Source: Escallonia rubra (Eukaryota; Streptophyta; Magnoliopsida; Escalloniales; Escalloniaceae). From it: 64,000 nt of DNA. Positions 57,801-64,000 of the stretch are shown one piece after another; position 1 is the first letter of the stretch; every line of letters starts with the position of its first letter. Made by a program: the position numbers and the translations under genes. The notes beneath the pieces were generated by a model that saw only the letters and a program-made list of their open reading frames with translations, made no database searches and was not told where the DNA came from. The DNA lies in NCBI GenBank assembly GCA_033065855.1, contig JAVXUO010001560.1:310001-374000 (forward strand). Reading direction: 5' to 3'.

Positions 57801-59109
57801 CAGGCTTGACAACAGCACAGGGATATAATCATGCTCCCTGATATACAATCCCCATTTAAAAAAGTTCACCTTTTGGCTGCTTACACTAAGCAGAGAACCA
57901 AAAGAAGAACCAGAGTTGAGGAAATTTTCTGGACCATTAGTGAGGATGTTGACTTTTGTGTGTGTGTGTGTGTTTGAGAGAGAGAGAGAGAGTACGTTCT
58001 TTAGGTGCAAAAATTGGACGAAAATGAAACTTGTTTGCTTCAAGCATCCTTGGAACTTCTCTTCCAGAGTCAGATGCTTTAACAAAGAGAGACTCAATAT
58101 CTTTCATGGTCGTAAGGAAATCCTTGTGGGAAACCTCGCTTTGATGACCATTTTCCTTCGCCGGTGTTGTCTTTACATCATTGGGGAGTACGAATCTTGA
58201 GGACGTGGCTCTTAGTGGTGACAAATCAGGAGAGTTGCTCTTCTCCCCATTCAAAAACTCAGTATCTGATGTTTCTCTTTCCGCAGAGGGCATGCCCGGT
58301 GTAGCAGTTGCAGCATACTTATCCGCTGCCCTATTAACATTTTCAAAACTTCGAACCAGCGTATCTACAGATGGCTCATCATCAAATTCATCTTCAGATT
58401 CCTGAGACTGTTCTGTTGCAGAAGAAGAAACACTCGCCTCATCTTCCAGTTCAGGAATTCCCTCCTCTTCCCCAAGTCTATGCATGTCATCAGCATTCTT
58501 CAACCCTTGGTTTGATCCTCGACCTTCTTGAGGAGAGAAATGATTGTCAATTGGATGCAAAAGGCCGAAGTAATCCCAAGGTGGAGTTCCGGCCTGGACA
58601 GAAGGAGCATCGAAGGTCGAAGATGTTGCATGTCTTTCAACAGAAGAAGGTATGGTGTCCCTCGGGGGACCTGAAGGAGTTACTAACTCTGCAATAGGAA
58701 CAGAAGGTTTCTCTTCAACCATTTTAGAATAAGAACCTCTAAATTTCATATAATTCGTATGGTACCGAGTCGAAGTTGGAGGTGAAGGAGGTGGAGAACT
58801 GTTTTCAGCTGCATCCACACGTTGCGAAAAAGAGGGAGAAGAGAGTGCAAATTGGGAAAGGGACTTCTCAGTTAGCGCAACTGGCTCAGGTGTTGCACTA
58901 GTGGAAGTATATAAGGAGGACTCTCTTGGAGCTTCAGGTTCAAAAAACTTCCTTAAAGCAGTACCTGCGATTCTGAGTGACTGTATATAAGCAACGTGGG
59001 TGGCTGCTAGTGAGCACCTGCCATTAAGTGCTTGTCTAATAAACTTCTTTCTTTCACGACAAAGCCGTAGAGCCTTGCCTTCCTCTATTTTAGAGCTTGA
59101 GGCCCCCAT
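24824..59109 (-). CDS. DUF630/DUF632 protein (NRG2 family), 5 coding exons over 34 kb
   Basis: Coding exons on the - strand are 59109-57996, 57590-57519, 52485-52271, 49798-49575 and 25469-24824. All junctions are GT-AG and in frame, giving 756 residues. The start MGASSSKIEEGKALRLCRER is the canonical DUF630 start with a potential N-myristoylation glycine. A Ser/Pro/Glu-rich linker follows, then DUF632 from about residue 326 (VSHKDFLTTMKDIESLF, FSCGEDPSQVQE, KYLTWHRT, YAWEKKLYDEVK, RIRVAIHRIDSIS, MWEVMFECHKHQF). The family includes Arabidopsis NRG2, a nitrate-signalling regulator, and the At1g52320 type. The role of this copy is unknown. The exon 2/3 junction gives glycine where I expect glutamate, and the exon 1 donor is the non-consensus GTACTC. 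Intron 4 is 24.1 kb. A 5' UTR exon probably lies near 61576-61700. Confidence 0.92.
27220..27528. mobile_element. hAT-like element, family C, copy 1 (309 bp)
   Basis: The termini CTGTGTTACAAGGA and, in reverse, CTGTGTTGCATGGA are flanked by ACCTCCAT (27212-27219) and ACCTCAAT (27529-27536), an 8-bp duplication with one mismatch. The interior aligns end to end with the copy at 56425, sharing the block CCATGTCCAAGTGTCGAGTG and a run of GTGTCCGACA motifs. It has no coding capacity. Confidence 0.85.
28326..29007 (+). repeat. 5' LTR of the chromovirus
   Basis: It begins TGTCACGGG and ends GTGTGTCA. It holds three tandem copies of a C-rich unit (CGCCCCCGCGCCCATCCTG and variants, about 28358-28430) that the 3' LTR does not have. 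A TATA-like TTGTATATATTTAAG lies near 28567. Confidence 0.93.
29010..29021 (+). other. Primer binding site of the chromovirus
   Basis: TGGTATCAGAGC starts two bases after the 5' LTR and is complementary to the initiator methionine tRNA end. Confidence 0.9.
29089..33785 (+). pseudogene. gag-pol of the chromovirus, interrupted
   Basis: Domains in order are gag capsid (about 29440-29900, with WWRKKY), a CX2CX3HX4C knuckle (about 30130), aspartic protease (DTGA at 30478), reverse transcriptase (YLDD at 31483), RNase H (about 31915-32265), integrase (zinc region about 32500-32640, then the D, D, E core to about 33010) and a chromodomain (about 33675-33740, YLVKWQGY). Defects seen are an in-frame TAG at 29329-29331 in gag, a TGA at 32416-32418 between RNase H and integrase, and a frameshift between about 32880 and 32930 inside the integrase core. 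The first histidine expected in the integrase HHCC motif appears as proline. The element therefore cannot make its own full polyprotein. Confidence 0.92.
33804..33816 (+). other. Polypurine tract of the chromovirus
   Basis: The purine run AGTGGGGGAGAA lies directly before the 3' LTR start and serves as the plus-strand primer in this class. Confidence 0.8.
33817..34453 (+). repeat. 3' LTR of the chromovirus
   Basis: It begins TGTAACGGG and ends GTGTGTCA. It lacks the tandem C-rich units of the 5' LTR but has a short CTTCAAGCACAACGCCCGCG insertion absent from it, so the LTRs differ mainly by repeat-unit gain or loss. Confidence 0.93.
34459..36140. other. Unclassified, probably old transposon sequence
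   Basis: No protein motif is recognised. About 35330-35500 is purine-rich with repeated GAGGGGGTGAAGG-like pieces. Its composition is unlike the flanking unique intron sequence. Confidence 0.35.
36149..37542. mobile_element. MITE-like element with a long CAC-rich core
   Basis: The ends CTAGTGTGTTTGGAACC (36149) and, in reverse, CACTCTGTTTGAAACC (from 37542) start an imperfect inverted repeat with AT-rich arms (36149-36370 and 37360-37542). The flanking TTAAAAGA and TTAAAGAA are a possible imperfect 8-bp duplication. The core is a strand-biased CAC/ACC tract. No transposase is present. Confidence 0.6.
36389..37340. repeat. Degenerate CAC/ACC trinucleotide-rich tract, about 950 bp
   Basis: CACCAC, ACCACC and CACCAT steps dominate, with interspersed GTT and ATC triplets. 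G is nearly absent on this strand except in short GTT/GTC pieces. The His/Thr/Pro-rich open frames in it are products of composition. Confidence 0.85.
37880..38715. mobile_element. hAT-like element, family A, copy 2 (836 bp)
   Basis: Termini TAGACCTGGCAA and TTGCCAGGTCGA are flanked by an exact 8-bp duplication TATGCAAG (37872-37879 and 38716-38723). Both ends hold dense arrays of CGGGTA/TACCCG motifs. The middle is GC-rich with CCGGCGGTGGAG repeats. It has no transposase. The 8-bp duplication and TIR type indicate hAT. Confidence 0.92.
38724..39489. other. Unclassified GC-rich sequence
   Basis: An open + strand frame at 38908-39240 is Arg/Ser/Gly-rich with no family resemblance and is probably chance in a GC-rich repeat. 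No function is proposed. Confidence 0.3.
39738..40312. mobile_element. hAT-like element, family D (575 bp)
   Basis: Termini CTAGAAAGCACCGACACC and, in reverse, CTAGGTAGCACGGACATC are flanked by an exact 8-bp duplication CTTTAGGA (39730-39737 and 40313-40320). Both ends are filled with GTGTCCGACAC-type motifs, and the core is AT-rich. No coding capacity is present. It sits inside the PMD-like pseudogene. Confidence 0.92.
41019..41917. mobile_element. hAT-like element, family B, copy 1 (899 bp)
   Basis: Termini CTATGAAGCACGGG and, in reverse, CTAGGAAACACGGACTCC are flanked by an exact 8-bp duplication CATGAAGA (41011-41018 and 41918-41925). Subterminal GGTGCGG/CGGATACG motifs and a GAAGAAGAA-rich core match copies at 51419 and 59329, to which it is inverted. 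It splits the PMD-like pseudogene between GPIYMKT and LYTRLD. Confidence 0.92.
43011..43392. other. Junction between the PMD-like pseudogene and the Gypsy remnant
   Basis: No gene is seen. The + strand PMD-like remains and the - strand Gypsy remains converge here. Confidence 0.4.
47406..47527. repeat. 66-bp in-frame tandem duplication in the Gypsy gag
   Basis: The block at 47406-47461 recurs at 47472-47527 with a period of 66 bases (22 codons), so a FHLKCVECTNFSKDKT segment of the - strand gag reading is doubled. The copies are nearly identical, so the duplication is recent compared with the decay around it. Confidence 0.9.
47947..49063. mobile_element. hAT-like element, family A, copy 3 (1117 bp)
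   Basis: Termini TAGACCTGGCAAA and TTTGCCAGGTCTA are flanked by an exact 8-bp duplication ATGAGGGG (47939-47946 and 49064-49071). It is inverted relative to copies 1 and 2: its right end, reversed, matches the left end of copy 2. CGGGTA/TACCCG arrays occupy both ends. It contains a 64-bp duplication (48317-48444) and a 34-bp duplication (CAGATCTGCTTCTATTG at 48597 and 48631). It lies within the decayed Gypsy gag. Confidence 0.93.
48317..48444. repeat. 64-bp tandem duplication inside hAT-A copy 3
   Basis: The block beginning GCCGCCATAGATGGAGCTG at 48317 repeats at 48381 with a single obvious substitution (ATAGATGG to ATCGATGG) through CGGATCTGCCATGGCTCTGC. Confidence 0.9.
49799..52270 (-). 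other. Intron 3 of the DUF632 gene
   Basis: It has a GTAATA donor (from 52270) and a TTGATTTCAG acceptor (ending at 49799), and is 2472 bases long. It contains hAT family B copy 2. The rest shows nothing recognisable. Confidence 0.9.
51419..52169. mobile_element. hAT-like element, family B, copy 2 (751 bp)
   Basis: Termini CTAAGAAGCACAG and, in reverse, CTATGAAGCACCGG are flanked by CGTATAAT (51411-51418) and CATATAAT (52170-52177), an 8-bp duplication with one mismatch. Subterminal GGTGCGGATACGCGG motifs and a CTTCTTCTT-rich core (about 51930-51970) match copy 3, in the same orientation. Confidence 0.9.
54690..54815. repeat. CA/TA-rich simple sequence
   Basis: Alternating ACACAT, ATATGC, CATACA and TATATAC steps form an imperfect purine-pyrimidine alternating tract within intron 2. 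Confidence 0.7.
56425..56761. mobile_element. hAT-like element, family C, copy 2 (337 bp)
   Basis: Termini CTATGTTACATGGA and, in reverse, CTATGTTACATGGAC form a near-perfect inverted repeat. The flanks TTTAGATT (56417-56424) and CTTAGATC (56762-56769) share six of eight bases, so the duplication has decayed or the limits are off by a base. It aligns end to end with copy 1 at 27220. Confidence 0.8.
57591..57995 (-). other. Intron 1 (coding) of the DUF632 gene
   Basis: The donor is GTACTC, directly followed on the - strand by a CT repeat and then an AC repeat. The acceptor CTTTTTCTTTGTCAG is strong. The join gives KERGSLTLSLLLNCFSCGED, which matches the family pattern, so the unusual donor is likely used. 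Confidence 0.85.
57957..57992. repeat. (TG)n(GA)n compound microsatellite at a splice donor
   Basis: On + the tract is TG repeats (about 57957-57974) followed by GA repeats (about 57976-57992), ending two bases from the exon 1 donor of the DUF632 gene. On the transcribed sense it reads CT then CA repeats immediately after GTACT. Confidence 0.92.
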
Positions 59110-59328
59110 TAAGACAAACCTTGTTTTGCTGCAGGTAAATCCTTTAAGTAAGTAACCAAAGCAGAAGCTCCTTCCTGAGGAATAATTACCTGTGTTAGAG
59201 AAACAGCAAAAACCATGAGGAAATGCTGGGAATCAAGACTCCTCCAAAGTTGCTGCACAGAATAGCTAAAGTTACTTTATCAAAATGTTTAGCATATACA
59301 CACAAAACAACCTGCATATAGATGTGTG

Positions 59329-60191
59329 CTATGAAGTACGGACATAGTTGCGGGTGCGGATATGCGGGTATGGCATTTTGAAAATTTTAGGATAGGGGTG
59401 CGACGGGGATACGGCAAATTTTGTAAATATTTTTTTAACTATGTAAACTTTAGTATTGAATTTCTAAACAATTTGAAACTTAAGAATCATAATATATGTA
59501 TTAGATATATGTAAAAAGATATTAACATTCCAACCGAAGTAATGAGTTTTTAAGTTTAACATTCCAACCGAAGTAGTGAGTTTTTAAGTTCAATGGGTTG
59601 TTTCTTCAATTTTGAAGTTTTCAACCAAATTAGTTAGAGTCTGTTAAGTTTAATGGGCCGTTTTACAAATACTACAATTGTATAGGTGATCAGAATAAAG
59701 TTTGTAAGTGGCATTACTTTTATTTCTTTGAAAAACTGGGGCTGGTTTAAGTAATCACATAATTATTGGATACTTAATAAAATAACAGATTTGTAGATAA
59801 GTTGTCAAAAAGTCATCTCCAGCCAACATCGATATCATCAATTCCGTGTTCTTCTTCTCTGGAATCAACTGCACCCACATCGCCGCACGCCGCCTTTGGT
59901 CGCCAGTGAGTCCTTCTTCCTTATCCTTCTCCTTCTCCTGCTTCTTCTCCTTCTCTCCAGTCTCCTCTCTCATCTCAGATTCACTGCCGGTTGTTGCCGG
60001 AGTTTCCGATGGTCGCCGGTGGTCACAGATCTGCCGACAATAGTGTTTTCATTGATCCGATACGCAGCGAGCCACACCCGGTATTTAAGACATTAAAAAA
60101 ATAAATCAAGAGTACCGGACACGCACCCACGCTGCACCCGACGCGTAGTGGTGATGGTGCTTCACCAAAGTGCCACACCCATGCTCCAGAG
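59329..60191. mobile_element. hAT-like element, family B, copy 3 (863 bp)
   Basis: Termini CTATGAAGTACGGAC and, in reverse, CTCTGGAGCATGGG are flanked by an exact 8-bp duplication GATGTGTG (59321-59328 and 60192-60199). Subterminal GGTGCGGATATGCGG motifs and a CTTCTCCTTCT-rich core are as in copy 2. A 34-bp tandem duplication lies at 59523-59590 (TAACATTCCAACCGAAGTA block twice). It sits in the 5' UTR intron of the DUF632 gene, about 220 bp upstream of the start codon. Confidence 0.93.
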
Positions 60192-61575
60192 GATGTGTGT
60201 GTTAGTATATGTACATATGTACGTATAGCTATTTCCTAGACCCCACAATGGCAGGAGCTTCATGCACTAGGCCGCCCTTTTAAATAACAAACACACTGTA
60301 AGTATGTTGTTTAGCTAAAAATACAAGATGACAGGCCATGAAAATTCCAATAGCAACTTAACACCCGAATTGAGAGTGACGTATTATTCTAAAAAGCAGC
60401 ATGGATCCAAAATACCAAACCTGAAACACGCAATTTCAGAGTTCCCAAGATTAACCGGAATGTGCTGAAAGGAGAGTTTTTTAAAATTTTAGACAAAATT
60501 GACTAATATCTTAAGCTTATAGAAACAGATTGTCGGCAAAGATTACACCAAAAAAACCATGACGTAAAAGAATGGTTACGAGGTTCATTAAAATCACTAA
60601 GTGATTACTGAACAAACAAATAGAAAGGAACAAATGAATCATCAGAAACTACCAAATGCAATAAACACTGAAATGCGAGGATTTTTCAGGAACAGAGAGT
60701 TTAATCATCAGGGACATCTTAAACCGGCAAGAAGTGGTTCAGCAGCATGTTTAGCTCTCTAAGGGGAACAATTTCATAACAGAATCGACAAGGGTAAGTT
60801 TTGCTGCAAAAATGGATTTCCTATGGGTTTGAGAAATGTAAGAAAAACCCAAGAATTGTATGAAAGAACTCAAGCTGATCAATCAAGAAAATAAACACCC
60901 AATATTGCATAAATGAAGGACTATTATAAATAAACTATCTGAACTAAAAAGAAGTTCCCCATTAAAAAGTTGGCGTCAATTTCAACCTCACCAGACCATA
61001 CTAGCATCATATATTACCGAACTTGAACACATGGCGCATGTTCATTTACATCCACGTAAGAGCTTTAAACCAACATAGAAGACGCAGAAAATGAGAAAGC
61101 TGCAAATTCGAAAGCAATTGAGTACTTTGTCTCTGATTGCCTTCATCAACAGAATTAAATGAAACCCATCAAGAGAGTGATCGAGAACCATACCTCATAA
61201 AGATGGAAACCATTTTGGGACAAGTAAAACCCAATAACTTAAACTAAAAACTCATCAACTTCACATCCAATTCAACCTCTGACACACACTTTACAACGCA
61301 TCAGAGCTCACCGCAGCACTCAATAGAATAAATCAAGAATATGTACTTCCAATAACTATAAATCAAAAGTAATTACTGAATAAAAGCAACTACAAATCAA
61401 AAGAAAATTCAGGAATAGAAAAATAAACAGGGAAGTAACTATTCAACGCAATTGGGTGGACCCAAATCCATTCAATTAAAGCACAAGCAGAAAAAGTGAT
61501 GACTTTGAGATGAAAACGAAAAGATTTAACATAAAGCTACTAAAAAGGCTAAAGTTTCATGGGGATTTTGTGTAC

Positions 61576-61700
61576 CTGTCGGAGTTCAAATCGAAGCTGT
61601 TGGTTGCAGAACCGTGGGTTTCGGAGAAGACCCACAAGTTTGAATCTTGAAATTGTGAATAGAAGAAACAAGCGAAGAGCATGAATGGGGGATTTGGGGT
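61576..61700 (-). other. Probable 5' UTR exon of the DUF632 gene
   Basis: On the - strand a unique, non-AT-rich stretch ends in TCCGACAG followed by GTACAC, a plausible donor. A matching acceptor lies near 59189 (CTCTAACACAG) or 59174 (ATTCCTCAG), upstream of the ATG at 59109. This would place a 2.4-kb leader intron holding hAT-B copy 3. The transcription start is not visible. About 60200-61575 shows no gene. Confidence 0.5.
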
Positions 61701-62160
61701 AACAAGCAATTAATCCGTACTAGTTTCATATATTTCATTCATATCATACCCCATGCAAAAGGCACATAGAAAGACAAAGGAGTGTGTGTGGGCTGTGGAG
61801 CCCAGTAAGCATAAGTCCTATTTCGAGAAAGAGGAAAGCTACAAAATATACTTGATGAAGATGACAACTCCGCTGCTTGGACGCGGTTGGAATACACATA
61901 CGGTGTGTACTCGCCACCTGGAAGTGTTCTTCATCTTCAAGTTTTGATTGACCGTCGACTTTTACAAGGTGGTGTTGCGTTTTCGGAATCCATACACTGC
62001 CTTGTTAATTTGGACTTGTTCGCTTAATACATACATCATCATCATTATTCAAAACAAAGACCATTAAGAGCATATGATGATGACTCGTTAAAAGGCATTT
62101 TCAAAAGAATGATTCGCTTAAAAGGAATCGGATCATTTATATTAAATCTATATATATTTT
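61701..62160 (-). promoter_or_regulatory. Presumed promoter region of the DUF632 gene
   Basis: This is the sequence directly upstream of the inferred leader exon. No TATA box can be assigned with confidence. The next feature upstream is an inverted-repeat transposon at 62161. Confidence 0.3.
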
Positions 62161-63219
62161 TTGGATGCGATACATATTTTACTTTGACGTTTAAACTTTG
62201 GCATAATTTATCCTAAAGTTTTTAATCTGGGCTCAATTCATCAATTGATGGACTAAAGTCATTTTTGAACGACATCAATCTTAGAGGGCTAAAATCGTAA
62301 CTTGAACCGTTGTTCATCCATCTTGGTAGCCAAATCAGCCTCACTAATCCACATGGCGGCCACATCAGCTTACTTACTTCCCTTGTACAGGCCCAACACC
62401 ACAATCACCAAATCCCAAAATTACCACCACCAAACCCACCAGTAGCATCACTGCCTCAAGCTCCATCAGGCCAACACCACCATCAAACAAATTACGTATG
62501 GTAACAGTGTAACACTAAACCCTAACCGCTATAAGCTCTCTACCATTAACATCACCACCACCATAACCTCTCTGCGCTTGCATACAAATCCCAGGTTCAC
62601 ACCCTTGAGGCTATGGTGGTGGAGTTAAGGCTTGGAACTTCAATTTTGATTGCAGTGCATTTTTGGGGTGAACTAAAGTCGTTAATTATTGAGAATTGAA
62701 AGAAGAAGAAGAGAGGCAAAAGAAATCTACGCTGGCAATGGTGGGATGTGGATGGCACTGGTGTGGTCGGGGTTTGGATATGCTGGTGTCGGTAGGGGTT
62801 TGGACGGCTGGCGTTTGGCGTATACGATGGACGGGAATTTATTTTACAACAAGAGAATGCATTGGGGTACTGTATGTGACAATTGGCGCGGATGACGGTA
62901 TTATGGTGTTGATGGCGATAGAATTGGGTAGGGTGCTATTGGTGTTGGTGGTGAGTCAATTAAACGTGAAGGAGAAGGCGGAGATGGTCAAATTCTCAAA
63001 GGTCTCCACTGTCAACTCCTAATTGGCTAATGCTTATTAGGTGACTGTTAGGACAGAAAAATAAAGGTAAAGTTATGATTTTAGCCCTAAGTTACTGACG
63101 GGTGTAACAAAAAATAGATTTTATCCCTTCAATTGGTAAATTAAGCACAAATTGAAAAAATTGAGATAAATCGTGCCAAAAATTGAAACATTAAGATGAA
63201 ATGTGCACCCGCCTCAAAA
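62161..63219. mobile_element. Long-inverted-repeat element, possibly Mutator-like
   Basis: The left arm (TTGGATGCGATACATATTTT...TTTGGCATAATTTATC) and the right arm read in reverse (TTGAGGCGGGTGCACATTTC...TTTGGCACGATTTATC) pair imperfectly over about 120 bases. Both arms contain GGGCTAAAATC(G/A)TAACTT. The interior has a CCACCACCA-rich part and open frames without recognised domains. No target duplication was confirmed. Confidence 0.5.
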
Positions 63220-64000
63220 GTATACAGTTTTATACGCAAATGACATATATTGCCTTTGCTTAATTTGGATTTTTTTCGTTTAATGCACTAAAAACAAGGG
63301 AAAGGCAAATTTTGTGCCATGTCATAGAGAACTTCTCCATTGCATGGGACCAAAAACACAACTATGCACTTATATCAAGCGGTTCAAGCCTAAATGTATA
63401 AGTTCATGAAGGGTAAATTAGTAATTTGAGCTTTAAAATTAAACCCTAATTGTTCACCAGCATTCTACTCTCCTGCCTCCACCACCACGTCGGCGATCTC
63501 CTTCTTATCCCACCGGAACAACGAAAGGCCAGTAGAAGCATCGCGGCCACCACCATCTCTCTCTCTCTCCACCACAAAGCCAGCAATCCCCTCCTCCACC
63601 TTGCCGACAAAATATAATGTACCATCGGCAGGATTTAACGAAGCTCTGGTCCAATTCAAGGATAATAAAGGTGATTGTACTCCAACCTCGTTTCTTCGCC
63701 GCCTCTGTGCATTGCAGGTGGTGCGGAAGGTTCGAAAAGGAATTGGACAATTAAGATTTGTAAACAGTCAAAACTAAAATCACCTCTTTATCCTTAATAA
63801 ACTAACACAAACAGAATTGAAATAAGGGAATGATTGGTGTTCTGATTCTATTTCAGGCAGAAATCCTCTGTAATATAGCAACACATCTGATTTCCCCTGA
63901 AAAGAAAGACCATATATTGTAATGATTCATTAAAACTTAAAAAGAAAAACTTCGATCAAAACCAGATGAAGTATTTTTTCAACTTAAGCAATTCATATAA
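63220..64000. other. Right edge, no gene identified
   Basis: About 63460-63720 is CT- and CCACC-rich, as in a plant 5' leader or a first exon of a gene continuing beyond the window, but no start codon or protein family can be supported. Confidence 0.35.

Overview
This is plant nuclear DNA, almost certainly a eudicot. It has spliced genes with long introns, a leucine-rich-repeat receptor kinase and a DUF630/DUF632 gene of plant-only families, and plant transposons of nearly every class (CACTA, hAT, Mutator, Stowaway, Ty3/Gypsy). All family assignments are from recognition of the translated sequence. No database search was run and I cannot name the species.

Two genes are fully supported. On the + strand (14422-20564, three exons) is an LRR receptor-like pseudokinase of 1006 residues that resembles Arabidopsis At2g27060. 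On the - strand (59109 down to 24824, five coding exons) is a DUF630/DUF632 protein of 756 residues (NRG2 family, closest to the At1g52320 type). The two genes converge, with about 4.3 kb between their stop codons. The DUF632 gene is stretched over 34 kb of coding span because its fourth intron is 24.1 kb long and packed with transposons.

Layout. 1-330: end of a CACTA transposon. 716-1565: truncated hAT element. About 1570-4150: LTR and primer binding site of a Gypsy remnant. 4150-11390: a non-coding LTR element holding two minisatellite arrays. 11681-13596: three nested elements, the innermost a gene-capturing Mutator-like element (Pack-MULE) carrying pieces of two unrelated genes. 13597-20564: the receptor pseudokinase and its leader. 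20565-24823: intergenic, with a decayed Gypsy gag and a GAAC-rich repeat. 24824-61700: the DUF632 gene with its 5' UTR exon. Its 24-kb intron holds a nearly complete chromovirus (28326-34453), a CAC-rich MITE-like element, a broken plant-mobile-domain gene, a decayed Tat/Athila-type Gypsy element and six hAT elements. 62161-63219: a further inverted-repeat element. 63220-64000: nothing identified.

The most notable result is the transposon biology. Seven small non-autonomous hAT-like elements have two visible ends, all inside the DUF632 transcription unit. Five of them have 8-bp target duplications that match exactly and two have near-matching ones (one further copy, B2, matches at 7 of 8 and is included in the seven as one of the near matches together with C1; C2 is weaker, so the full list of two-ended copies is A2, A3, B1, B2, B3, C1, C2 and D, eight in all: A2, A3, B1, B3 and D exact, B2 and C1 at 7 of 8, C2 at 6 of 8). 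Three of the four families (B, C, D) share related termini but carry different arrays of short repeated motifs just inside them. I did not find a clearly new protein-coding system.
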